From positions 1 to 11,250 of the forward strand of contig JAHHMJ010000047.1 of NCBI GenBank assembly GCA_018678395.1: 11,250 bases of DNA, written 5' to 3'. Shown piece by piece: positions 1 through 6,269 of the stretch. Under the pieces are notes generated by a model that saw only the letters and a program-made list of their open reading frames with translations, was not told the DNA's origin and searched no databases. Both the position numbers and the translations under genes were made by a program. The DNA comes from Gemmatimonadota bacterium. GTDB lineage: Bacteria; Gemmatimonadota; Gemmatimonadetes; Longimicrobiales; Gaopeijiaceae. Each line of letters starts with the position of its first letter. The first letter of the stretch is position 1.

Positions 1-19
1 GGGGCGCACCCAGCGCCCC
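1..19. terminator. GC hairpin at the left edge, possible terminator
   Basis: A perfect 7-bp stem, GGGGCGC (1-7) paired with GCGCCCC (13-19), has a 5-base loop. It lies about 100 bases beyond the stop of the minus-strand phosphatase gene, so it could end that transcript or the transcript of a plus-strand gene outside the window. No T-run follows on the plus strand, and the minus-strand side is cut off by the window edge. The assignment is therefore weak. Confidence 0.25.
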
Positions 20-77
20 GGGCCGTTTCGCTCGCTCGGGCGGGCGCTCCGTCCGATGATGCCTCGCCACCGGGCCT

Positions 78-105
78 CGACGCCCGTCACCCGACGCCCG
101 TCACC
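78..105. repeat. Tandem 14-bp direct repeat (two exact copies)
   Basis: The unit CGACGCCCGTCACC occurs at 78-91 and again, immediately adjacent, at 92-105. A further partial CGACG follows at 106-110. The repeat ends about 10 bases past the stop codon of the minus-strand phosphatase gene (stop at 118-116), so it lies in that gene's 3' flank. It looks like a local slippage duplication. No function is evident. Confidence 0.6.
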
Positions 106-115
106 CGACGAGCGT

Positions 116-925
116 CTAGCGACCGAGGACGAGCGCTCTCAAGGCGTCGAGCAGGGGCGCCGACGAGGCCGCCAGGACCGAGCCGCCCTCCAGCGTCACC
201 TCGCCACCTCCCAAACGCTCCACCACGCCGCCGGCTTCGGTGATGAGGAGGATGCCCGCCGCGAAGTCCCATGGGTTGAGGCGGTACTCCCAGAAGGCGT
301 CGAAGCGGCCGTCGGCCACGTAGGCCAGGTCGATCGCCGCCGCTCCCGCGCGCCGAACGCCGGCGGCCTCGCGCAGCACGCGGCCCAGGCCCTCGAGGAA
401 GACCGGGAGGTCGCTCGGATCCTTGAACGGAAAGCCCGTTCCGATCAAGGCGCGCTCCATCTCCGCGGTCTCGCCCACTCGTATGGGTCGATCCCCCTGC
501 CAGGCGCCCCCGCCGAGCCGCGCCCACCACCGCTCACCAGAGGGTCCGGAGACCACGGCTCCCGCCACGGGTCTGCCCTCCACGGCCACGGCGACCGAGG
601 CTGCATGCGCGGGATGGCCATGAAGGAAATTCGTGGTCCCGTCGAGGGGGTCGACGACCCAGATCGGGGTCTCGTCGGTCGGGAGCGCCGGGGGAGCATC
701 GTCCTCCTCGGCCAGGATCAGGTGGTCCGGGTGTCGGGACCGGATCAACTCGATCACGACCCGCTGCGCCTCCTCGTCGACCTCCGAGACGAAGTCCGCT
801 CGTCCCTTCAAGCGCCCATCGGTGGCTCCGACTCGATGCGCTCGCTCGACGTGCACGCGGGCCGCGGCGTCGGCCGCGTCCAGCGCGGTTCGGAGCCAGA
901 GATCGAGGGTGGCGTCCGACGGCAT
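116..925 (-). CDS. Inositol monophosphatase family protein (SuhB/HisN-like)
   Basis: A 269-residue Mg2+-dependent sugar/inositol phosphatase of the IMPase fold, the usual length for the family. Visible motifs are the substrate-proximal VSEVDEE (about 47-52), a metal-binding AEE (E73, E74), the hallmark WVVDPLDGTTNF (89-100; D92 and D95 bind metal), GFPF (164-167) and the C-terminal NPWDFAAG (D220, third metal-site acid). The catalytic set is complete, so the enzyme should be active. The ATG at 925 is preceded by GGAGAG at good spacing. Family members hydrolyse inositol-1-phosphate, histidinol phosphate (HisN), 3'-phosphoadenosine 5'-phosphate (CysQ) or fructose-1,6-bisphosphate. The sequence alone does not choose between these, though the overall motif style is nearest SuhB/IMPase. 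It is divergent from trpS and not in an obvious biosynthetic cluster. Confidence 0.93.
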   Translation of the reverse strand: MPSDATLDLWLRTALDAADAAARVHVERAHRVGATDGRLKGRADFVSEVDEEAQRVVIELIRSRHPDHLILAEEDDAPPALPTDETPIWVVDPLDGTTNFLHGHPAHAASVAVAVEGRPVAGAVVSGPSGERWWARLGGGAWQGDRPIRVGETAEMERALIGTGFPFKDPSDLPVFLEGLGRVLREAAGVRRAGAAAIDLAYVADGRFDAFWEYRLNPWDFAAGILLITEAGGVVERLGGGEVTLEGGSVLAASSAPLLDALRALVLGR

Positions 926-969
926 CGTGGCTCTCCGGAAGAGGGGTGTTCGGCCCGTGCGACCTCGCT

Positions 970-997
970 AAGTTACCGGTCTGCGCACAAATGCGAA
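970..997 (-). promoter_or_regulatory. Candidate sigma70-type promoter for the IMPase-family gene
   Basis: Read on the minus strand, TTCGCA (997-992) is followed by a 16-base spacer and TAACTT (975-970). The match is 4/6 to the -35 consensus and 3/6 to the -10 consensus. Transcription would start near 963, about 38 bases before the ATG at 925. It is the best candidate in the 100-base divergent gap 926-1025, but only moderate. I saw no convincing plus-strand promoter for trpS in this gap. Confidence 0.3.
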
Positions 998-1025
998 GAT
1001 ATCTCTCGGTCACGGATTGCGACGG

Positions 1026-2045
1026 ATGACGGACGAGCCGACAGCGAAGCGGCGACGGATCTTCAGCGGGATGCAGCCTTCGGGCGAGGCACACCTCGGC
1101 AACTTCCTGGGCGCGCTGAAACCCTGGGTCGAGCTCCAGGAACAGCACGACTGCATCTGGTGCATCGTCGACGACCACGCGATCACCTCCGGGAGCGACC
1201 CGAAGGAGCTGCCGCGTCGCACCTTCGATCTGGCGGTGAGCTATCTGGCGGTCGGGCTGGATCCGGAGAAGGCCATCCTGTTCGTCCAGTCCGATGTCGC
1301 CGAACACACCGAGCTTGCGTGGCTCTTCAACGCCGTGACGCCCGTGGGCGACCTCGAGCGTATGACGCAGTACAAGGACAAGTCTCAGCAGTTCGAGTCC
1401 GTACCGGCGGGGATTCTCAACTATCCGATTCTCCAGGCCGCCGACATCCTGCTCTATCGTGCCGATGCGGTGCCGGTGGGAGAGGACCAGAGGCAGCATC
1501 TCGAGTTGACGCGCGACATCGCGCGCAAATGGAACGCGGCCTACGGCGACTATTTCCCCGAGCCGGAAGGGCTCATCGGCACGGTGGGGCGCATTGTCGG
1601 CCTCGACGGCAACGCGAAGATGAGCAAATCGCTCGGCAACACCGTCGGCATCCTGGCCGATCCCGACGAGATCTGGGGGCGGGTGCGGACCGCGGTCACC
1701 GATCCGCAGCGGGTGAAGCGGAACGACCCCGGTCGACCCGAGGTGTGCAACGTGTACACGCTGCATGGCCACCTCACCGACCCGCTCCGGGTCGAGGAGA
1801 TCGCCGACCAGTGCCGCACCGCCGAGATCGGCTGTGTCGACTGCAAGCGCATCCTCGCCGAGAGCATCTCCGAGACCTTCGCACCGATGCGGGAGCGCGC
1901 GGAGCATTTCCGCCGCCGGCCCGACGAGGTGCGCGACGTTCTCGACCACGGCGCGGAGCGTGCCCGGGCAATCGCCCGCGAGACCATCGGCGAGGTGCGG
2001 GAGCGCATGGGACTCGACTGGAGGTCGGCGGTCCCGTCGGGCTGA
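1026..2045 (+). CDS. trpS: Tryptophanyl-tRNA synthetase with putative Fe-S cysteine motif
   Basis: Class I synthetase that charges tRNA-Trp in the cytoplasm; 339 residues, normal for TrpRS. Motifs in order are the N-terminal IFSGMQPSGEAHLGN (12-26; HLGN is the HIGH-type signature) and NAKMSKSLGN, with KMSKS at 198-202. Between and after them lie typical TrpRS blocks such as the YPILQAADILLY segment. In the C-terminal anticodon-binding region four cysteines are spaced C241-x21-C263-x6-C270-x2-C273. This closely resembles the C-x22-C-x6-C-x2-C set that binds a [4Fe-4S] cluster in the Thermotoga maritima enzyme. I chose ATG 1026, with a weak CGGA upstream. An in-frame TTG at 1017 would add three residues and cannot be excluded. 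The gene converges on the dsbB-like gene with only 9 bases between stops. Confidence 0.96.
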   Translation: MTDEPTAKRRRIFSGMQPSGEAHLGNFLGALKPWVELQEQHDCIWCIVDDHAITSGSDPKELPRRTFDLAVSYLAVGLDPEKAILFVQSDVAEHTELAWLFNAVTPVGDLERMTQYKDKSQQFESVPAGILNYPILQAADILLYRADAVPVGEDQRQHLELTRDIARKWNAAYGDYFPEPEGLIGTVGRIVGLDGNAKMSKSLGNTVGILADPDEIWGRVRTAVTDPQRVKRNDPGRPEVCNVYTLHGHLTDPLRVEEIADQCRTAEIGCVDCKRILAESISETFAPMRERAEHFRRRPDEVRDVLDHGAERARAIARETIGEVRERMGLDWRSAVPSG

Positions 2046-2054
2046 GTTCGCCGG

Positions 2055-2615
2055 TCAGTCCCCTGCCGTGGCCCCGTTGGCGCGCAGCAGTGTGCCCGCC
2101 GTCGCGAGCAGCCCCGTGATGGCCAGGAACGCCCCCAGCGCCAGGCCCGGGATCGAGATGAACCCGAACAGCAGGACGTAGCGGGCCGTGCAGGGCGCTC
2201 CGGCATCGCACGACACGACGTCGAGTGCCGGCTGGAACTGCAGGATCACGTGGTAGAGCGCGATCCCCGCCCCGATGAGCGCGAGCGGCAGTCCGATCTT
2301 CCAGGCTCCGGCGTCTCTCGAGAACCAGCCGACGGCGCCGACGACGACCAGCGGGTACATCGCGATCCGCTGGTACCAGCACAGCACGCACGGGGTGAAG
2401 CCGATCACCTCGGAGAGGTAGAGGCTGCCCGCCATGGCGACCAATGCCACCCCGCCTGCCCAACCGACCAGTTCTCGACTCTGCCCGGCGAACAGACGCC
2501 CGAGGGCGCCGCGACCCGCTGGAGTCAGGTGGGCGAGGAGCAGCGCCACGCCTCCAACGGCGCCGACGATCGCGAGGATGCCCAGGGTCTGCATCAGGAC
2601 GGGGTAGAAGCTCAT
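2055..2615 (-). CDS. dsbB: DsbB/BdbC-family disulfide bond formation protein
   Basis: A 186-residue multi-pass inner-membrane quinone:thiol oxidoreductase that would reoxidise a periplasmic DsbA/BdbD-type thiol oxidase and pass electrons to quinone. Hydrophobic segments lie near 8-28, 50-70, 85-97, 108-127 and 150-175. The first redox pair is in FTPCVLCWYQR (C76, C79) and is followed by MYPL. The second pair is the closely spaced SCDAGAPC (C136-x5-C142). The GFISIPGLAL segment then follows (151-160). The CxLCWYQR block and the C-x5-C second pair are characteristic of the BdbC branch rather than E. coli DsbB. All four cysteines are present. No thioredoxin-fold partner is encoded in the window. 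The ATG at 2615 has no clear Shine-Dalgarno sequence. The gene is divergent from the PilT-like ATPase gene. Confidence 0.9.
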   Translation of the reverse strand: MSFYPVLMQTLGILAIVGAVGGVALLLAHLTPAGRGALGRLFAGQSRELVGWAGGVALVAMAGSLYLSEVIGFTPCVLCWYQRIAMYPLVVVGAVGWFSRDAGAWKIGLPLALIGAGIALYHVILQFQPALDVVSCDAGAPCTARYVLLFGFISIPGLALGAFLAITGLLATAGTLLRANGATAGD

Positions 2616-2695
2616 GGCAAGAAGGTAACGTGCCGACGCTGAAACGAGATGGGCTGTCCTCCTCCAAGCGCGTTTCCCTACTCCCGGTGGGCCCG

Positions 2696-3859
2696 ATGGT
2701 CGAGATCTTCAAGGCGGCGGTGCAGCGTGGTGCCAGTGACATCCACTTCAAGTCGGGCGACGTGGTCCGCGCCCGGATCCACGGTGCCCTGGTGCCCCTC
2801 ACGCAGCAGCGGCTGAACGGCGAGCAGGTCAAGCAGCTCGCCATGAAGCTGATGCCGCACGACGAGGACCGCGCGCGCATCGATCATATTCTGGACTACG
2901 ACTGCTCGTGGGGCCTCCCGGGGCTCGGTCGCTTCCGCGTGAACATCCTCCGGCAGCGCAGCAGCTTCATGATCGTGATGCGTGTCATCCCGATCGAGAT
3001 CCCGAACTTCGAAGACCTCCGCCTGCCACCCGTACTCCGGGAGATCGCCGACTACGAGCGGGGCCTCATTCTGGTGACGGGCGTCACGGGCTCCGGTAAG
3101 AGCTCGACGATGGCCGCGATGATCAACCACATCAACGCGACCAAGCCCATGCACATCGTCACGCTCGAGAACCCGGTCGAGTTCCTCCACCGGGACCAGC
3201 GCAGTTCGATCACCCAGCGAGATATCGGGACCGACACCGAGACCTTCATGATGGGTCTGCGGGCGTCGCTGCGGCAGGACCCCGACGTGATCCTGATCGG
3301 TGAAATGCGCGACAAGGAGACCGTCGACACCGCGCTCAAGGCCGCCGAGACCGGTCACCTGGTCATCTCCACGGTCCACACGAAGAACGCCGTCCAGACG
3401 CTCTCCCGGCTGATCGCGGTATTCGATCCGAACGAGCAGGAGATGATCCGGATCCGGCTCGCGGAGTCGATGCAGGCCGTCATCTCCCAGCGGCTCGTTC
3501 CCACGAAAGACGGGATGGGCCGGGTGCCCGCTTGCGAAATCATGCGCGTCACAGGCACAATCCGCGACTGCATCCGCGATCAGGATCGTCTCGACGAAAT
3601 CTTCGATCTGATCGAGGAAGGCCGATCGCAGTACGGATCGCAGAGCTTCGACCAGCATTTGATGGACCTGGTCAAGAGTGACCAGGTGGACTTCAAGGTG
3701 GCGAAGGCGGCGGCGAACAACCCGACCGACTTCGACTTGAAGATGAACACCTTCGGGGGGCGGGATACGGGCTCGGGGGTGATGGCGGAGGCCGAGACCG
3801 CGCCGGGTTCGCCCAGTCAGGACCTGGCCGGTGAGTTAACGGAATTCTACGGGAGCTGA
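2696..3859 (+). CDS. pilT: PilT-family type IV pilus retraction ATPase
   Basis: A cytoplasmic hexameric ATPase of the secretion-ATPase superfamily, PilT/PilU class, expected to power pilus retraction or twitching. With ATG 2696 it has 387 residues. The N-terminal PAS-like domain opens with the family signature GASDIHFKSGD. Walker A is GVTGSGKS (129-136), followed by an Asp-box region in HIVTLENPVEFLH. Walker B is DPDVILIGEMRD (195-206; E203 is the catalytic glutamate). The His box is AETGHLVISTVHT (H221, H228). The C-terminal region has IRDCIRD and the QSFDQHLMDLV helix, followed by a low-complexity acidic tail of about 35 residues. It lacks the N1 domain and tetracysteine of PilB/GspE. A GTG at 2630, with a strong AGAAGG four bases upstream, would add 22 residues. 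I prefer ATG 2696 because it fits the family's N terminus and leaves room for a divergent promoter. No other pilus gene is nearby. Confidence 0.9.
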   Translation: MVEIFKAAVQRGASDIHFKSGDVVRARIHGALVPLTQQRLNGEQVKQLAMKLMPHDEDRARIDHILDYDCSWGLPGLGRFRVNILRQRSSFMIVMRVIPIEIPNFEDLRLPPVLREIADYERGLILVTGVTGSGKSSTMAAMINHINATKPMHIVTLENPVEFLHRDQRSSITQRDIGTDTETFMMGLRASLRQDPDVILIGEMRDKETVDTALKAAETGHLVISTVHTKNAVQTLSRLIAVFDPNEQEMIRIRLAESMQAVISQRLVPTKDGMGRVPACEIMRVTGTIRDCIRDQDRLDEIFDLIEEGRSQYGSQSFDQHLMDLVKSDQVDFKVAKAAANNPTDFDLKMNTFGGRDTGSGVMAEAETAPGSPSQDLAGELTEFYGS

Positions 3860-3860
3860 C

Positions 3861-4757
3861 ATGCCGATCGACCTCGCGGGCGTCCACATTCCCACCACGA
3901 CGCCCTTCGGGGGCAGTGGCGAGGTCGATCTGGACGCCTTCGCGGCCAACATGCGCGCGGGAATCACGAGGGGGGTGCACGGCTTCGTCGTGGGCGGCTC
4001 CACGGGAGAAGCGGTCCTGCTCGACGCGACCGAGCGGACCAATCTGTGGACCACGGCCGCCGAGGTCGCGTCCGACCAGGTCCTGATCGCCGGGACCGGA
4101 GCCGAGTCGACCCGGACCACCATCCGCATGTGCAAGTCCGCGGCGCACGCCGGTGCACACGCGGTGCTGGTCCAACCGCCGGCGTTCTACCGGGGGGCGA
4201 TGACCCCGATCGCGCTCACGGCCCACTTCGGTGCCGTCGCCGATGCCTCTCCCGTTCCGGTGCTCGTGTATCAGGTGCCGCTCAAGATGAGCACGATCGA
4301 GTTCTCGACCGAATGGATCGCGGGCATCGCCGAACATCCGAACGTCGTCGGCATGAAGGACTCCCGCGGGGACCTCGATGCGCTCAGCGAGATCATCGAG
4401 GCGACGCCGGACGATTTCCGGGTGTTGGTGGGCAGCGGTGCGCTCCTTCATGCCGCTCTCGAGGCCGGAGCCGTCGGCGGGATCCTCGGGGTGGCGAACC
4501 TCGTCCCGGACCTCTGCGTCGAGATCTTCGACGCCCATCGCGAGGGTCGGGGGGACGTGGCGGCGGCGCTCCAGGCGCGGGTTGCTCCGCTGCACAACGG
4601 GATCGTCGGCGTGCGCGGAGTGCCGGGGGTGAAGGCCGCACTCGACGCGCTGGGACGCGTCGGAGGTGCGCCTCGCTCGCCGCTGCAGCCGCTGGATGGA
4701 GTCGGCCGTACCGCGGTGGTCCACCTGCTGGAAGAGGCCGGGCTGACGTCGAATTGA
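3861..4757 (+). CDS. DapA/HOGA superfamily class I aldolase
   Basis: A 298-residue TIM-barrel lyase of the dihydrodipicolinate synthase / N-acetylneuraminate lyase family, which forms a Schiff base between pyruvate (or a 2-keto acid) and lysine. Signatures are GGSTGEAVLL (45-54, pyruvate-carboxylate loop), VYQVP (136-140, catalytic Y137) and VVGMKDSRGD (162-171, Schiff-base K166). True DapA has YNVPxRT, with an arginine that binds the aspartate-semialdehyde carboxyl. Here the tetrad is followed by LKMST, so that arginine is missing. The PPAFYRGAMTP block, YQVP and MKDSRGD resemble 4-hydroxy-2-oxoglutarate aldolase (HOGA1 type) more than DapA. The substrate is therefore uncertain; lysine biosynthesis is possible but not favoured. 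The ATG at 3861 lies one base after the ATPase stop, with GGGAG (3851-3855) at good spacing, so the two genes are probably co-transcribed. Confidence 0.85.
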   Translation: MPIDLAGVHIPTTTPFGGSGEVDLDAFAANMRAGITRGVHGFVVGGSTGEAVLLDATERTNLWTTAAEVASDQVLIAGTGAESTRTTIRMCKSAAHAGAHAVLVQPPAFYRGAMTPIALTAHFGAVADASPVPVLVYQVPLKMSTIEFSTEWIAGIAEHPNVVGMKDSRGDLDALSEIIEATPDDFRVLVGSGALLHAALEAGAVGGILGVANLVPDLCVEIFDAHREGRGDVAAALQARVAPLHNGIVGVRGVPGVKAALDALGRVGGAPRSPLQPLDGVGRTAVVHLLEEAGLTSN

Positions 4758-4782
4758 CACCCCCTCGGGGCCCGTCTAGCTT
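4754..4782 (+). promoter_or_regulatory. Candidate purA promoter overlapping the aldolase stop codon
   Basis: A perfect -35 box TTGACA (4754-4759) overlaps the aldolase stop codon TGA (4755-4757). After a 17-base spacer comes TAGCTT (4777-4782), which keeps the T1, A2 and T6 positions of the -10 box. The spacer contains a small inverted repeat CCCC-TC-GGGG (4761-4770), as does the candidate ffh promoter. A start site near A4788-4790 would be expected. Any transcript would cross the terminator at 4804-4839 before purA. Confidence 0.55.
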
Positions 4783-4792
4783 TCCCCAAAGG

Positions 4793-4855
4793 ATGCCTCA
4801 GCGAGAGCTCTTCCCCTGCGGAAGAGCTCTTTTCTTTTTCGGTCCGGTCGAGTGA
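4793..4855 (+). other. Possible 20-codon leader ORF upstream of purA
   Basis: An ATG at 4793 opens a 20-codon frame that ends with TGA at 4853-4855, eight bases before the purA ATG. It would encode MPQRELFPCGRALFFFGPVE. The frame passes through both arms of the terminator hairpin and its T-run, which supplies the three phenylalanines. The ATG would sit 3 to 5 bases from the predicted transcript start, so translation would have to be nearly leaderless; there is no spaced Shine-Dalgarno sequence. It may be chance. Confidence 0.18.
4804..4839 (+). terminator. Intrinsic terminator between the aldolase gene and purA
   Basis: A perfect 11-bp stem, AGAGCTCTTCC (4804-4814) with GGAAGAGCTCT (4820-4830), has the loop CCTGC and is followed directly by TTTCTTTTT (4831-4839). 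This is a textbook rho-independent terminator on the plus strand. It stands out in such a GC-rich sequence. It would end the pilT-aldolase transcript. It also lies only 23 bases before the purA ATG and downstream of a candidate promoter, so it may act as an attenuator in the purA leader. Confidence 0.92.
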
Positions 4856-4862
4856 GCGGGTG

Positions 4863-6155
4863 ATGCCAGGAACGGGTGCGTGCACGGTCGTCGTCGGTTG
4901 CCAGTGGGGCGACGAGGGCAAGGGGAAGATCGTCGACGTCCTCTCGGAGAGGATCGATGTGGTCGCCCGCTACCAGGGGGGGGCGAACGCCGGGCACACG
5001 GTGCACGTCGGGGCGAAGGAGTTCATCCTTCATCAGATCCCGTCGGGCATCCTGCACCCCGGAACCCGCTGCCTGCTCGGGAACGGGGTGGTGCTCGACG
5101 TCGAGCAGTTCTTCGAGGAGTACGATGCCCTGGTGTCGAGGGGCATCGACGTCGCCGGTCGCGTCGGGGTGAGCCAGCGCGCGCACCTGCTGATGCCCTA
5201 CCACCGCGTCCTCGATCGCGTCTCCGAGGCAGGAGCCGACGAGAAGATCGGTACCACGGGCCGGGGAATCGGACCGGCGTACGAGGACAAGGCCGGCCGT
5301 CGCGGGATCCGCGTCGCGGATCTGTCCGAGCCGGACCGCTTCCGTCGTCGCGTCGACGACGGCCTCGCTCGGGCCGTCGCTCGACTCGAGGCCGCGGGGG
5401 CGGGAGACCAGGTGCCCGAGCTGCGCGAAGCGGTCGAGCGCAGCGTGGATCTCGGCGAACGGCTGGCCGCGTTGGCGACGGAAACAGGCATCGAGATCAC
5501 CCAGGCGCTCGGCGGCGGGGGTCGCGTCCTGCTCGAGGGCGCGCAGGGAACGGCGCTGGATCTCGATCACGGCACCTATCCCTTCGTGACGTCGTCGAAC
5601 ACGACGGCGGCAGGGGCGGCGATCGGGGTCGGAATCGGACCGACCCGCATCACCGACGTCGTGGGGGTCGTGAAGGCGTACACGACACGTGTCGGCAACG
5701 GGCCCCTTCCCACGGGCTTCGACATCGAGATGGACGAGCGGATGCGCCGCCTCGGCGGTGAGTTCGGTGCCACGACCGGGCGCCCCCGACGCTGCGGCTG
5801 GTTCGATGCCGTGCTCGCTCGGTACGCCGCGCGCGTGAACGGACTCACGGCGCTGGCGGTCACCAAGCTGGACGTTCTCGATACGTTGCCCGAGATCGGA
5901 ATCGGGCTCGAGTACTGCACCCCCGAGGGGGGCTGCACGCGCGACTTCCCCGCCGACACCTACATGCTGGGTCGGGTGGAGCCTCGCATCGAGACCGTCC
6001 CGGGCTGGAATGCCGACACGACGGGCTGCCGGACGCTGGCCGACCTGCCCTCGAACGCCCGTGCGTACCTCGATCGCATTCAGGAGCTGACCGAGACGCC
6101 CATCGCCTGGGTGTCCGTGGGGACCCGGCGCGACCAGATCATCGCGGTCGCCTGA
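4863..6155 (+). CDS. purA: Adenylosuccinate synthetase
   Basis: A cytoplasmic purine enzyme: IMP + aspartate + GTP gives adenylosuccinate, the first committed step to AMP. With ATG 4863 it has 430 residues, the usual PurA length. Motifs are the P-loop-like QWGDEGKGK (14-22; D17 and K20), NAGHTVH (42-48; H45, which pairs with D17 as the catalytic couple), TTGRGIGPAYEDKAGRRGIR, EGAQGTALDLDHGTYPFVTS, then VKAYTTRVGNGP, GATTGRPRRCGW, the guanine-recognition TKLD, and PGW near the C terminus. All are intact. A GTG directly upstream (4860) could also serve as the start. No strong Shine-Dalgarno sequence is visible. The gene stands alone, preceded by the terminator at 4804-4839, and converges on the FAD-dependent dehydrogenase gene. 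The 114-base gap 6156-6269 holds only weak GC hairpins without T-runs. Confidence 0.97.
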   Translation: MPGTGACTVVVGCQWGDEGKGKIVDVLSERIDVVARYQGGANAGHTVHVGAKEFILHQIPSGILHPGTRCLLGNGVVLDVEQFFEEYDALVSRGIDVAGRVGVSQRAHLLMPYHRVLDRVSEAGADEKIGTTGRGIGPAYEDKAGRRGIRVADLSEPDRFRRRVDDGLARAVARLEAAGAGDQVPELREAVERSVDLGERLAALATETGIEITQALGGGGRVLLEGAQGTALDLDHGTYPFVTSSNTTAAGAAIGVGIGPTRITDVVGVVKAYTTRVGNGPLPTGFDIEMDERMRRLGGEFGATTGRPRRCGWFDAVLARYAARVNGLTALAVTKLDVLDTLPEIGIGLEYCTPEGGCTRDFPADTYMLGRVEPRIETVPGWNADTTGCRTLADLPSNARAYLDRIQELTETPIAWVSVGTRRDQIIAVA

Positions 6156-6269
6156 CCCGCGTCGGGCGACCACGTGGAGACCCTTCAGGTGGCCTTCCCG
6201 GTCGTGTCCGGCCCCGAACGAATCCTTCCCGCCGGGTGAAGTCGGTCGGGTCCGGACCCCGAGGGCGAC

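Noticed and set aside
534..1949. 471-codon minus-strand ORF antisense to trpS
   Set aside because: It mirrors the codon bias of trpS, has no recognisable domain and overlaps the confident phosphatase gene.
56..2119. 687-codon plus-strand ORF running antisense to the phosphatase gene and out of frame through trpS
   Set aside because: Its product is a low-complexity Arg/Gly/Pro-rich sequence without motifs. It overlaps two clear genes and arises from the GC-rich third-position bias.
2444..2695. Upstream extension of the PilT-like frame
   Set aside because: The first part overlaps the dsbB-like gene antisense and encodes an Arg-rich low-complexity stretch unlike any PilT N terminus. Only the segment from GTG 2630 could be real.
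4793..4855. Classical phenylalanine-attenuation leader peptide
   Set aside because: The Phe run is simply the terminator T-tract read in frame, and the downstream gene is purA, not a Phe-related gene. Only the weaker coupling idea is kept.
4776..6173. 465-codon minus-strand ORF antisense to purA
   Set aside because: A shadow of purA: composition is His/Arg/Asp-rich without family motifs, and it crosses the terminator.
6246..6262. Hairpin TCGGG...CCCGA with GGGTCCGGACCC palindrome as a terminator between purA and the FAD-dehydrogenase gene
   Set aside because: The stem is only 5 bp and there is no T-run on either strand.
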